The position numbers and the translations under genes were made by a program. Below are positions 55,075-64,000 of a stretch of 64,000 nucleotides of DNA, one piece after another. Where the stretch lies: NCBI GenBank assembly GCA_049115735.1, contig JAGDZP010000006.1, positions 124,001 to 188,000 on the forward strand. Direction: 5' to 3'. The number at the start of each line of letters is the position of its first letter. Position 1 is the stretch's first letter. The notes under the pieces were generated by a model. It was not told the DNA's origin and made no database searches. It saw nothing but the letters and a program-made list of their open reading frames with translations. The stretch is from CAXBNB01 sp049115735 (GTDB taxonomy: Bacteria > Bacteroidota > Bacteroidia > Cytophagales > Cyclobacteriaceae).

Positions 55075-57144
55075 ATGAAAATCAAATTCATTGTACTGCT
55101 TATTGCAGTTCTTATTTCGGATTTGTTTTTGACCTCCTCATATTGCCAGGAAAGTATTCCGGAGGATATCCCCCTTATCAGTTACCGCATTTTCCCCGCG
55201 CAGTATGAATCAGATGAGCAGTTCTCGCGCTTGCTGGAGTTTTTGAAAGAATATCCCGATGCTGTGGATGAGATTGCCCTGATGGATGAAAACTTCCCCG
55301 GGCCTGCCGGATTGCCGCTTGAAGCGGTAGAGAAACTGGCTGAAAGGTTGGAAAAACGCATTCCCGAATTGCGTCAGGCCGGAATCCGCAGTGTGGGTAT
55401 CAATGTGGCTCATACGCTTGGGCACTGGGATGTTCCCGGCATGGACTATACTCCATTGCCGCCTGAAGTCGGTCATGACGGCACCCAGTCGCTCACCTGC
55501 ATGTGTCATAACAGTCCGGAATTTCGCGAATATATTCAGAAGAAATACAGTCTGATGGCCGGTACCGGGACGAACTTTATCTGGGTAGATGATGATTTTC
55601 GCGCCCACTATAGGGGCCAGAGATATCCATGTTTCTGCTCTATTTGTCTTCAGAAGTTTGGCCGAGACAAGGAAAGGGTTGATTTAGTTGCTAAGCTTAA
55701 CATGCCGGAGAATGTAGGCCTGAGACGGGATTGGACGGAGTTCATTGCCGCCTCTCATGAGGGACTTGCCCGGGATATCCGTGCAGCGGTTCAACACGTG
55801 GATCCGGAAGTCGAACTGGGCCTTATGACAATCGGTTACAGCATCAGCACCTATGGGGGTTATCCCATCCATCGATGGATGAGGGCGATGGGGGCAAGCC
55901 GTGGGCGTCCAGGCCATGGTTTTTATACAGATGATAAGCCCAGAATGATTATCAACAAAGCGCTGGATGTTGCACGTCAGGTGAGGGACTACCCTTCAGG
56001 GGTCAAGACCATTGCCTATGAGCTGGAAAATTCTCCCTACATCACACTTGACAAATCGGTCCGCACGATGATCAACGAATGCACCCTAGCTCTGATGATG
56101 GGATGCAATGGTTTTGCCCTGAATGTTCTCAACCGGTATGAAGGAAGCCTTGAGGATTTTCATCCCCGTCTGCAGGCCATAACCGCGGAAAGAAGCAGGT
56201 GGAAGACTCTTGTGGAATCCTCTGCAGGGCTTCCGCTCACAGGCTTCTGGCCGGCTGATCACCCCATGCTCATGTCGAACCGCATTGTGGATGAAAAAGG
56301 CTGGTTCTTTGAGGGAGGAGCATATAATATACAGGCACCTAACCAGATTTTTGAGATGGGCATTCCATTTGCGGCGGATTCGCGCCATGCCTTCGGTACC
56401 ATCCTTTCGGGAAAACTTGCAGAAGTATTTACCACAGAGGAGTTGAGGGACATGCTCTCGAAAAGCGTGATACTAGACGTCTTTGCGCTCGATGTTCTCT
56501 GGGAACGCGGACTTGGTGAACTCACGGGGGTGAAGCCGGGAGGCGATGTGCAGCTCGGTTATGGATCACTTCAACGGGTCGCTGTAACCGAACGCTTTAC
56601 CAGGCATCCGCTGAACGGTCCAGATGCCGGCTTTGTAAGAGAAGCTTATACCGCAATCCCTGAACGGCCGGGAACACTGGTTCCCGTCGCTGAAGGTGTG
56701 ATCGATCTTTCACGCCTGATCCGCCATGATGGCACTGATCTGGGAAGTTGTTATACGCTCTACACCAATGAACTTGGAGGACGTGTGGCCGTGAGCAGTT
56801 ATTCGCCCTGGACCAAGATCGGGCTGGGTCCCAAAAGGCGACAGCTGATTGCCGTGGCAGACTGGTTGTCTGCGGGTCGGCTGCCGCTCATTATTGATGA
56901 GACAGTACGGGTAGCCCCTTTTGTCCGGCAGTCAGAGGATGGACGTGTTGTTGTGGTATTGTTCAACACTTCGTTAGATGCCACCGGTGCACTGACACTG
57001 CGTCTGCGAGCCAAGCCACAGCAGGTTTCACTGGTATCGGCGAAAGGGTTCGAGCTTCTGAAAACCAGGGTAAGCGAGGAAGAGACTGTAGTGGCAGTAC
57101 CCTCTATCCCGCCCTGGAAGACGGTTACTCTGATGGGATATTAA
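55075..57144 (+). CDS. GH42-related secreted protein with C-x-C-x2-C zinc-type site
   Basis: A 689-residue protein counted from the ATG at 55075 (MKIKFIVLLIAVLIS starts the signal peptide; the longer ORF begins at 55051, overlapping the previous gene by four bases). I know no name for it. Cys142, Cys186, Cys188 and Cys191 are spaced as the four zinc cysteines I recall for the GH42 Thermus A4 enzyme (106, 150, 152, 155), which argues for a GH42-like barrel. But at the place of the catalytic Asn-Glu this protein has WVDDDF (172-174). Later parts (VILDVFALDVLWERGLG, VAVSSYSPW, VVVLFNTS) fit amidotransferase-like and C-terminal beta domains. G+C is high here (58% in a hand count of 55741-55800). 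Confidence 0.6.
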   Translation: MKIKFIVLLIAVLISDLFLTSSYCQESIPEDIPLISYRIFPAQYESDEQFSRLLEFLKEYPDAVDEIALMDENFPGPAGLPLEAVEKLAERLEKRIPELRQAGIRSVGINVAHTLGHWDVPGMDYTPLPPEVGHDGTQSLTCMCHNSPEFREYIQKKYSLMAGTGTNFIWVDDDFRAHYRGQRYPCFCSICLQKFGRDKERVDLVAKLNMPENVGLRRDWTEFIAASHEGLARDIRAAVQHVDPEVELGLMTIGYSISTYGGYPIHRWMRAMGASRGRPGHGFYTDDKPRMIINKALDVARQVRDYPSGVKTIAYELENSPYITLDKSVRTMINECTLALMMGCNGFALNVLNRYEGSLEDFHPRLQAITAERSRWKTLVESSAGLPLTGFWPADHPMLMSNRIVDEKGWFFEGGAYNIQAPNQIFEMGIPFAADSRHAFGTILSGKLAEVFTTEELRDMLSKSVILDVFALDVLWERGLGELTGVKPGGDVQLGYGSLQRVAVTERFTRHPLNGPDAGFVREAYTAIPERPGTLVPVAEGVIDLSRLIRHDGTDLGSCYTLYTNELGGRVAVSSYSPWTKIGLGPKRRQLIAVADWLSAGRLPLIIDETVRVAPFVRQSEDGRVVVVLFNTSLDATGALTLRLRAKPQQVSLVSAKGFELLKTRVSEEETVVAVPSIPPWKTVTLMGY

Positions 57145-57309
57145 TTAATATCGTTTCACGAATGGTTTTTTCATTCTCTGGAACGAAACAGAAATAGATA
57201 AAAAAAGAAGATGAAAATATAAAAATCTTAACTGAAACAAAGGATTGAGTAAACAAATGAATCCGAAACAAAAAGTTTTTTAGAATAATGCCAAAACTGA
57301 AACAATACA

Positions 57310-58740
57310 ATGAAAAATTTTCTAGCAATTCTATTATCCTGTCTAAGCACAGTTGTTTTTAGTCAGACCAAACCCAATATCATCGTTATATTCACAGATG
57401 ACCAGGGCTATGCAGATGTAGGGGTACAGGGAAGTGTTGATGATATCAAAACTCCAAATCTGGATGCACTAGCCGCGAATGGTGTGCGGATGACTTCCGG
57501 TTATGTCACTGCTCCTCAGTGTATTCCATCCAGGGCAGGGCTGATGTCGGGGCGATATCAGCAGCGATTCGGTGTTGATCACAACGGAACGATTCCGGTT
57601 CCATTGGATGAAGTGCTTATTTCTCAAAGAATGTCGGAGGCGGGCTATGTCACAGGCATGACCGGAAAATGGCACCTGGAACCAAACCATCAACAACCTG
57701 AGTGGATCAAAAAAAATATTCCAGCTATTAAGGATAAAAGCAAGTATGTACCAAGGGATATTCCAAGAGACAAGAAGATGCCATATTATCCTCCGGCACG
57801 TGGCTTTCAGGAATATTACTATGGCCCGATGTATAATGTGCTGGCGAACTATGATTTACATGGAAACGACATAGAGCAGCAGTGGATTGAAGAAAGCGGG
57901 TTCAGACTGGATAACCAGACCAACGCGGCTGTAACCTTTATAGAACGAAACAAAGACAAGCCGTTTTTCTTTTATCTACCTTATTTCGCCCCACATGTTC
58001 CACTAGAGGCGACAGAAAAATACTTAAGTCGATTTCCAGGTGATATGCCCGAACGCAGAAGATACTGCCTGGCCATGATGGCTGCCATAGATGATGGGGT
58101 GGGTAAAATCACGGAGACCCTGAAGGCAAATGGCATTTACGAAAACACCTTGATCTTCTTTATCAGTGATAATGGTGCTCCGCTGAAAATAGACAAAAAG
58201 GACATTCCACTTACACACAAAGGCGGTGCATGGGACGGCTCACTCAATGATCCATGGGTTGGAGAAAAAGGAATGATATCTGAAGGCGGAATTCGTGTGC
58301 CCTTCCTAATGTCCTGGCCGGCAGTGCTACCAAAAGGTAAGGTTTATGATCGTCCGGTTATCTCTCTCGATATGGCCGCCACTGCCATAGAGCTTGCTAG
58401 TGGAACTAAGCCCAAAGAGCTGGATGGAACCAACCTTATTCCATTTTTGACAGGTGAAAAAGAAGGTGACCCGCATGAAGCACTCTATTGGAGATTTTGG
58501 GATCAGGCGGCTATCAGGGAAGGGAATTATAAGTACCTCTCTGCCGGAGAAAGGGAATTTTTGTTTGATGTCTCGACAGAGGCTCATGAAACCAAAAACC
58601 TTATCAACGATTTTCCAAAAAAGGCCAAAGCACTACGAAAGAAACTGGAATCATGGGCTGGCGAGATGAAAAATACAGGAATATCGGAAGGCCCAATTGG
58701 ACGAGAGAAAAGGTGGTATGATCATTATTTTCAATTCTAA
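57310..58740 (+). CDS. Sulfatase, secreted (paralogue of 9968-11452)
   Basis: A 476-residue sulfatase with a cleavable signal peptide (TVVFSQ, about residue 18) instead of the lipobox of its paralogue. Landmarks: FTDDQGYAD near 28-36, core C-I-P-S-R at 71-75, GKWHLEPN, YFAPHVPLEATE, FISDNGAPLK, and the end RWYDHYF. It shares long identical blocks with the sulfatase at 9968. The change from lipoprotein to soluble protein suggests that the same activity is placed both at the membrane and free in the periplasm or medium. It is followed 12 bp later by a GH78. Confidence 0.93.
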   Translation: MKNFLAILLSCLSTVVFSQTKPNIIVIFTDDQGYADVGVQGSVDDIKTPNLDALAANGVRMTSGYVTAPQCIPSRAGLMSGRYQQRFGVDHNGTIPVPLDEVLISQRMSEAGYVTGMTGKWHLEPNHQQPEWIKKNIPAIKDKSKYVPRDIPRDKKMPYYPPARGFQEYYYGPMYNVLANYDLHGNDIEQQWIEESGFRLDNQTNAAVTFIERNKDKPFFFYLPYFAPHVPLEATEKYLSRFPGDMPERRRYCLAMMAAIDDGVGKITETLKANGIYENTLIFFISDNGAPLKIDKKDIPLTHKGGAWDGSLNDPWVGEKGMISEGGIRVPFLMSWPAVLPKGKVYDRPVISLDMAATAIELASGTKPKELDGTNLIPFLTGEKEGDPHEALYWRFWDQAAIREGNYKYLSAGEREFLFDVSTEAHETKNLINDFPKKAKALRKKLESWAGEMKNTGISEGPIGREKRWYDHYFQF

Positions 58741-58752
58741 AAAGCGCATACA

Positions 58753-61524
58753 ATGAAATACACTCATTCCATTTGTTTTAGCTTTCTACTTTTTATTCTG
58801 ATTTTGGGTTGTAGTGAACCTGAATCCGATTCTCCAATTGAAGTTTCTGCTTTGCAAGTCAGTTTTGTCCAAAATGTAGATGCGTTTCCAAGAGTATCCT
58901 GGAAAACCACATCCGGCAAATTCGGCTATCTTCAATCTGCTTTCCGATTGTTGGTTTCGGATAATGAAAAAGACCTTCAGCGAGAGCAAGGGAATGTGTG
59001 GGATTCCGGAAAAAAGGAAAGCGGTCAGTCAACAGTACAGAAGTTTTCTGATATCAAGCTGGAGTCCGGCGAGTTCTACTTTTTCAAGCTAAAAGTTTGG
59101 GGTGCTGACGGGACGGATAGCGACTGGAGCGAAACTGTTAGAGTTACAGCTCCAATCAATTACCCGGAGGACTGGAAAGGAAAATGGATCACTTATGATT
59201 ATGATCCTAAGGCCCCTCTACCAATTTTTAGAAAGCAGTTCAGCGCCGCGTCCAGTGCTGTAAAACGGGCACGATTATATATCGCTGGGCCGAGTTTTTA
59301 TGAGGCCTATTTGAACGGTGAAAAAATAGGAGAGAATGTCCTCGATCCAGGACAAACCAATTATGAAGACTACACTTTCTATACCGCATATGATATTGAT
59401 CCAAAGGAAATTGAGAAAGAAAACGTGCTGGGGGTAATGCTCGGAAATGGATGGTACAATCAAAATCAAGTATGGAAAGCACCAGATCAGGAATATTCCA
59501 GAATGGCTTATGGGCAACCCACATTTATTGCCCAACTCGTCGTTGATTATGAAGATGGCAAACGAGAAGTGATTGCAACAGACGAGTCATGGAGCTGGAA
59601 AAGTGGTCCAATAACCTATTCCAATATCTACGGTGGAGAGACCTATGATGCTAATCAGGAAACTAACTGGCTATCAGCAGAAGCAACAACAGAGGATTGG
59701 AGCAATGCCGAGTTGTCTCAGAAGCACCCTATAGAACTTTTCGAGCAATTTGCAGAACCTATCAAAAAAATGGGAATTGTTGATGTGAAGAAGGTAAGTG
59801 CAGTAGATAGCGGAAAGTACATTTTCGATTTCGGGCAGAACTTTGCCGGATGGGCAAAACTGAAAGTTAATGGACAGAAAGGTCAGGCCATCACTATTCG
59901 CTTTGCTGAAGAAATTGATTCTCTAGGAAACCTAGATCCGACATCTACGGGAGTCCGTGCTACCAGAGTAGTTCAAACAAGCAAGTACATCTCTAAAGGG
60001 GAGGGAGTTGAAATATGGGAACCCAGATTTACCTATCACGGATTTCGATATGCTGAAGTCTCCGGATTGACCGTCAAACCATCTATGGATATGTTGACTG
60101 GAATTGTGGTTTATTCGGCTGTTGAGAGAATTGGAAGTTTTACCAGTTCAGAGGAAAATATCAACAAACTCCATGACCTGGCCAACTGGACAATTACCAG
60201 CAACATCCACAGCATTCCGACCGATTGTCCACATAGGGAAAGATGCGGCTGGACGGGTGATGCTCATGCTCTGGCTCAATCACTTTTATTTAATTATGAC
60301 GCACCAAGGTTTTTGACCAAATACATACTGGACATGCGTTCATCAGCACGCAATGAGGCTAAGGAATTGTATTTCGGTGAACACTTTCATGACCGAAGCA
60401 TTATCACAAAACCAAAAGGTATTCCGACAATGATAGTTCCCGGCAAGAGGACAAGTGGTACGGCATCACCCGATTGGGGTACAGCAATGGTTCAGCTACC
60501 CTGGTATTTGTATTTGTACAATGGAGACAAAGAAATTCTGAAGGAGTTTTATTCAGATATGAAAACCTGGGTGGAGTACGTCCATGCTAAGAATGTCAAC
60601 GGCCTGATTACACACGGCCTGGGAGATTGGTGTCCTCCCGGCGGTAATTCAAATATTGACTGTTCAGTTCCGGTTAGTTCTTCTGCTTTCCATATTTTGG
60701 ATGTTAGTCTGATGTTTCAAAGCGCCAAAGTCCTTGGTAAGGTGCAGGATGCCACAGACTTTTCTGATAAATTGAAAGTATTAAAGGACAGCTTTAATAA
60801 GGAACTTTACGATCCGGAAACAGGATCTTATGGAAGTCAGACAGGCAATGCTATGGCACTGGAAATTGGGATAGTGCCAGAAGAGAACAAAACCAAAGTT
60901 GCAGCCGCAATTGTTAAGAATATCCATGAAGAATTTGATGGATTTATAAACACCGGAATTTTTGGTCTTGGACGGGTATTCAAGGTTCTGTGTGAAAATG
61001 GCTATGAAGATGAAGCCTATCGACTGCTGAGCAAAAAGGACAATCCCAGCTTTGCCACAATGTGGAACCATTATGATGTGACTACACTCTGGGAAGCATT
61101 ACCAACTGATGAGAATTACGATCATGACATGCTCAACCATCGCTCACACAGCCACCCGATGCAAGCGGGCTATGACTCCTGGTTCTACTCTGGAATAGCT
61201 GGTATTAGTCCAAGCGTCAAAGACCCTGGCTTTAAAAAAATAATTTTTAAGCCATACCTAACTCAATATTTGGAAAATGCCAGTGCATCGTATGAATCTT
61301 CATTTGGAACGATCAAAAGTGAATGGAATTCAAAGGAAGGACAATTCACATGGCATGTCAGTATTCCGGCTAATTCTCAAGGGGAGATCTGGGTACCCAC
61401 CTATGGTGAAAATGAAAAAATCATGAAGAATGGTGAATCAGCTAACTCGATAAAAAGTGAAAAAGGGTTCACGAAGATAGGAGACTATACTTCCGGTAAT
61501 TATCAAATAGTCCTAACGAAATGA
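58753..61524 (+). CDS. GH78 alpha-L-rhamnosidase, lipoprotein
   Basis: A 923-residue GH78 with lipobox LILGC (Cys20). Domain order as in 35569-38355: N-terminal beta domain, Bac_rhamnosid N (YIAGPSFYEAYLNGEKIGEN, LDPGQTNYEDYTFYT), a second sandwich, then the six-hairpin domain with IPTDCPHRERCGWTGDAHA near 488-506, and a C-terminal beta domain. The catalytic block has PHRERCG where the other large GH78 has PQRDERLG, so the two belong to different subgroups and probably prefer different linkages or neighbouring sulfates. It overlaps the next sulfatase by ATGA (61521-61524), so the two are translationally coupled. Confidence 0.95.
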   Translation: MKYTHSICFSFLLFILILGCSEPESDSPIEVSALQVSFVQNVDAFPRVSWKTTSGKFGYLQSAFRLLVSDNEKDLQREQGNVWDSGKKESGQSTVQKFSDIKLESGEFYFFKLKVWGADGTDSDWSETVRVTAPINYPEDWKGKWITYDYDPKAPLPIFRKQFSAASSAVKRARLYIAGPSFYEAYLNGEKIGENVLDPGQTNYEDYTFYTAYDIDPKEIEKENVLGVMLGNGWYNQNQVWKAPDQEYSRMAYGQPTFIAQLVVDYEDGKREVIATDESWSWKSGPITYSNIYGGETYDANQETNWLSAEATTEDWSNAELSQKHPIELFEQFAEPIKKMGIVDVKKVSAVDSGKYIFDFGQNFAGWAKLKVNGQKGQAITIRFAEEIDSLGNLDPTSTGVRATRVVQTSKYISKGEGVEIWEPRFTYHGFRYAEVSGLTVKPSMDMLTGIVVYSAVERIGSFTSSEENINKLHDLANWTITSNIHSIPTDCPHRERCGWTGDAHALAQSLLFNYDAPRFLTKYILDMRSSARNEAKELYFGEHFHDRSIITKPKGIPTMIVPGKRTSGTASPDWGTAMVQLPWYLYLYNGDKEILKEFYSDMKTWVEYVHAKNVNGLITHGLGDWCPPGGNSNIDCSVPVSSSAFHILDVSLMFQSAKVLGKVQDATDFSDKLKVLKDSFNKELYDPETGSYGSQTGNAMALEIGIVPEENKTKVAAAIVKNIHEEFDGFINTGIFGLGRVFKVLCENGYEDEAYRLLSKKDNPSFATMWNHYDVTTLWEALPTDENYDHDMLNHRSHSHPMQAGYDSWFYSGIAGISPSVKDPGFKKIIFKPYLTQYLENASASYESSFGTIKSEWNSKEGQFTWHVSIPANSQGEIWVPTYGENEKIMKNGESANSIKSEKGFTKIGDYTSGNYQIVLTK

Positions 61525-63509
61525 GAAACCTTAAAATAATAGTTTGTCTTTTATTCATTGCATGGTTCCTTAGCAGTTGTCAGCCAGAAAAGGAAAGGCC
61601 TAACATAATATTCATTATGGCCGATGATCTGGGCTATTCTGATCTCAGCTGCTATGGCAGTGAAATCCAAACACCCAATATCGACAGGCTCGCAGATAAT
61701 GGAGTTAGGTTCACGCATTATTACACCTCTCCCATGTGTGTTACTTCAAGGGTTGCTTTGTTGTCAGGCATGGAGTTTAAAGCGGCTGGTGGAGAGGGTC
61801 TGCCGAATGCGACAAGTCTACCGAAGGTGCTTAGAGAGGCTGGTTATACTACCCATATAGTCGGTAAAAACCATGGTATGTCCAATTTCAGGATCGGTGA
61901 TCCGAGTGCTGACTATGGATTTGATCATTTTTTCGGATTCAGCGGTGGTGAGTTGAATAGTTTCACAGGAGAGGGTCGTGTGGAATGGCAAAATGATGGC
62001 CAGATATTTCCTCAGTCAGAATTGCCTGATGACTTTTATACAACAAAGGACTTTACGGACTACTCTATTAAGTACATGCAGGAGGCTATTGATCAGGATA
62101 AGCCCTTTTTTAGCTTTGTTGCTTATAATGCCCCACACACGCCACTACATGCCCCTGAAAGAAACGTACGCAAATACTATGATCCAGAAAATGGTGTGAA
62201 TGTGTACAAGGACGGTTGGGAGAAAATGAGAGCCCAGAAGCTGGAAAGGATGAAAACGTTGGGAATCGTTGATGAATCCACGGAACTCTCTGAGTCAGGA
62301 ACAGAAATCCCTGACTGGGAACTACTGCCAGATACTTCTGTGAATAGCTGGGATTTGCAGAAAAACTTTGAGTACCTGTCCAGAAGTGCCTATGCAGGTA
62401 TGGTTGACAATATTGATGAAAATGTGGGAAGGATTGTTTCTTTTTTGAAAGACCCCAATGGAGATGGGAGTGAAGAGGATAGTCAACTCGACAATACAAT
62501 CATAGTATTCGTATCGGATAATGGTGGATGCTACGCGGGAATGTACACCCCTCGGGATGCTTTGCCATGGAGTAAAAGTAATGGTTGGTTTACGACCAAC
62601 TATGGATGGGGTACGCTAAGCAATACACCATTCCGGTATTATAAACATGCCAGTCATGAAGGAGCTCTTCGTTCACCGATGGTCATCCATTGGCCAGACG
62701 GACTGAATATTCCAAAGGGAGAATGGAATAGGGATATGCTGAGAATTTGGGATTTATACCCTACTTTTTTAGAGTTGGTGAATGCTGAATATTCCAGTGA
62801 TCAAGCTGGAAAAAAACCGCTCATGGGTAAAAGCTTTTTGTCGCTTTTGAAAGGTGAAAAATTTAAAGAGGAAAAAAAGTTTGTTTCCGCTTTTCATCGC
62901 ACCAGGGGCTTGATCGATGGAGATTGGAAGCTCACAAGCTATTTTGACAGTCCATTTGAACTCTACAACTTAAAAAATGACCCTGTAGAAAATATTGATT
63001 TGGCTAAAGAAGAAACTGAAGTTTACGAAGAGTTGATTCAAAAATGGCAGGATTATACCGAAAAATATGGCTTTGAAAATGACCCCAGATGGAATCGGCC
63101 TGTGGGCGATATTAAAAGAGGATGGGGCTATGATTTTTTGGCAGCCGGACAAAGTATTATTTCAACCACTCCAATATGCATGTCAGATAAAGTTCGAACA
63201 GACGAAAAATTGCGAATTGAGTTTGACGGGACAATTGATTTTCAGGATACTAAGGGAAAGGTGATACGCATACAAAAGTATGGTGATCCCAAAATAATAT
63301 GGTCTGCCGATCCGGATGAAACGAATGGTTATCAAGGGAGAACAGAAGTGGTATTTGATGATTTTCCTGAGCTTGAGCCAGAAACCCACTATTATATCAC
63401 CTGGGATCGTGGCTGGGTGAATATCGTAAAAAATGATAAATCAAAACCACTATTATATGCCAAGGAGAGCGCTTTTGCCTTCCGGTTTAGAACACAAAAC
63501 AAACTATAA
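61521..63509 (+). CDS. Sulfatase with atypical CVTSR core and C-terminal Ig-like domain, lipoprotein
   Basis: A 662-residue protein, longer than its neighbours. Lipobox LSSC (Cys20); MADDLGYSD near 33-41; the formylglycine core reads C-V-T-S-R at 73-77, with threonine where Pro or Ala is the rule; GKNHGMS replaces GKWHLG; VSDNGGCY is the second metal loop. The last 130 residues (KVRTDEKLRIEFDGTIDFQD to FRFRTQNKL) form an extra all-beta domain like the Ig-like modules of surface proteins. The reading frame, including the core, is clean. If threonine at this place blocks maturation, the protein is inactive or uses a different chemistry. It overlaps the GH78 upstream by 4 bp. Confidence 0.88.
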   Translation: MRNLKIIVCLLFIAWFLSSCQPEKERPNIIFIMADDLGYSDLSCYGSEIQTPNIDRLADNGVRFTHYYTSPMCVTSRVALLSGMEFKAAGGEGLPNATSLPKVLREAGYTTHIVGKNHGMSNFRIGDPSADYGFDHFFGFSGGELNSFTGEGRVEWQNDGQIFPQSELPDDFYTTKDFTDYSIKYMQEAIDQDKPFFSFVAYNAPHTPLHAPERNVRKYYDPENGVNVYKDGWEKMRAQKLERMKTLGIVDESTELSESGTEIPDWELLPDTSVNSWDLQKNFEYLSRSAYAGMVDNIDENVGRIVSFLKDPNGDGSEEDSQLDNTIIVFVSDNGGCYAGMYTPRDALPWSKSNGWFTTNYGWGTLSNTPFRYYKHASHEGALRSPMVIHWPDGLNIPKGEWNRDMLRIWDLYPTFLELVNAEYSSDQAGKKPLMGKSFLSLLKGEKFKEEKKFVSAFHRTRGLIDGDWKLTSYFDSPFELYNLKNDPVENIDLAKEETEVYEELIQKWQDYTEKYGFENDPRWNRPVGDIKRGWGYDFLAAGQSIISTTPICMSDKVRTDEKLRIEFDGTIDFQDTKGKVIRIQKYGDPKIIWSADPDETNGYQGRTEVVFDDFPELEPETHYYITWDRGWVNIVKNDKSKPLLYAKESAFAFRFRTQNKL

Positions 63510-63518
63510 GCCAATATC

Positions 63519-64000
63519 ATGAAAACTCAGTCGAAAGTAATCGCCATAGTATTGATTTCATTGATCTTCAGTAGATGTGAGACAAAAAAAGAATCGCAGT
63601 GGTCAGAAGATTTTAAATATCAGCCGGTTTCGCTGCGTCCGAAATTAGAAGTGAATTATACGGACTCCTCCAGGACAGCTTTCAATATCCTGGCTCAGGA
63701 ATATCAGGTAGTTGGTCAGTTGAGAAAACCTCATTTGTTATTGGATGACAAGGGTTCTGAATGGCTTTCTATGGAAATGTACAACAAAAATGGAAACGTT
63801 TTTTCAACCCAATTATCTAATGAAAAATCAAGAATAAATTTGTACAGAAGAGGCCCATATTTCTGTGAAATCCACTGGTTTGATTTGCAATTGGCAGACG
63901 AAGAAGGGGAGTCACTTCCTTTGAAGGGGGACCTGGCACTCTATAGCTACGCAGAGAAGTTGCTTGCAGAAATCACCTGGCATGCGCTTGAAGATTTTGA
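63519..64000 (+). CDS. Lipoprotein of unknown function, 3' end cut by window edge
   Basis: The first 160 residues of a gene that starts 9 bp after the sulfatase stop and runs off the right edge. The signal ends in a lipobox FSRC (Cys20). The visible part (SLRPKLEVNYTDSSRTAFNI, WLSMEMYNKNG, YFCEIHWFDLQLADEEG) looks like a beta-rich domain; I do not recognise a family. It continues the long enzyme operon, so it may be a further glycosidase or binding protein; the missing part decides. Confidence 0.7.
   Translation, partial: MKTQSKVIAIVLISLIFSRCETKKESQWSEDFKYQPVSLRPKLEVNYTDSSRTAFNILAQEYQVVGQLRKPHLLLDDKGSEWLSMEMYNKNGNVFSTQLSNEKSRINLYRRGPYFCEIHWFDLQLADEEGESLPLKGDLALYSYAEKLLAEITWHALEDF

Overview
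The window is a polysaccharide utilisation locus (PUL) of a member of the Bacteroidota. The evidence is a SusC/SusD pair behind an ECF sigma factor and a FecR-type anti-sigma factor, many lipoboxes, one type IX secretion (T9SS) sorting domain, and A+T-leaning DNA with few Shine-Dalgarno-like sites. The sulfatase load suggests a marine, possibly Cytophagales-like, organism; the genus cannot be told. I see no tRNA, rRNA, CRISPR array, transposase or integrase.

Layout. 1-5699 (leftward): GH106, short GH78 and a sulfatase cut by the window edge. 5984-7270 (rightward): a Tat-signalled enolase-superfamily protein close to L-rhamnonate dehydratase, convergent with a leftward sulfatase (7359-9083). 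9249-12313: DUF1080 protein, sulfatase, unknown lipoprotein. 12656-21555: unknown secreted protein, sulfatase, small beta-propeller, sulfatase with an atypical CSPSK site, and a 1.2-kaa G8-domain/beta-helix T9SS protein. 21558-26837: a segment bounded by 64-bp direct repeats that holds a broken chimeric gene, a GH99-like enzyme and a second GH106. 27038-33951: sigma factor, FecR, SusC with an STN domain, SusD, then a terminator. 34270 to the right edge: about 30 kb of rightward genes with small gaps or overlaps (GH99-like, GH78, GH30-like, GH43, DUF5722/GH99-like fusion, unclassified enzyme, two sulfatases, second propeller, GH42, GH42-related protein, sulfatase, GH78, sulfatase, and a lipoprotein cut by the edge).

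How it works together (inference). Five predicted alpha-L-rhamnosidases and nine sulfatases point to a sulfated, rhamnose-rich glycan such as ulvan, a rhamnan sulfate or a similar exopolysaccharide. The T9SS-exported G8 protein could act at the cell surface. SusD and SusC would bind and import oligosaccharides, and envelope-located sulfatases and glycosidases would strip them. The RhmD-like enzyme would fit rhamnose-derived acids. The SusC STN domain, FecR and the sigma factor should form a substrate-sensing loop. No hybrid two-component regulator and no recognised polysaccharide lyase lie in the window.

Most worth a second look: a CAG-N6/7-CAGGAT element in five intergenic gaps, oriented toward the genes it precedes; the direct-repeat-bounded cassette with a mosaic pseudogene; two sulfatases with non-consensus formylglycine sites; a two-enzyme fusion; and several unclassified glycosidase-like proteins.
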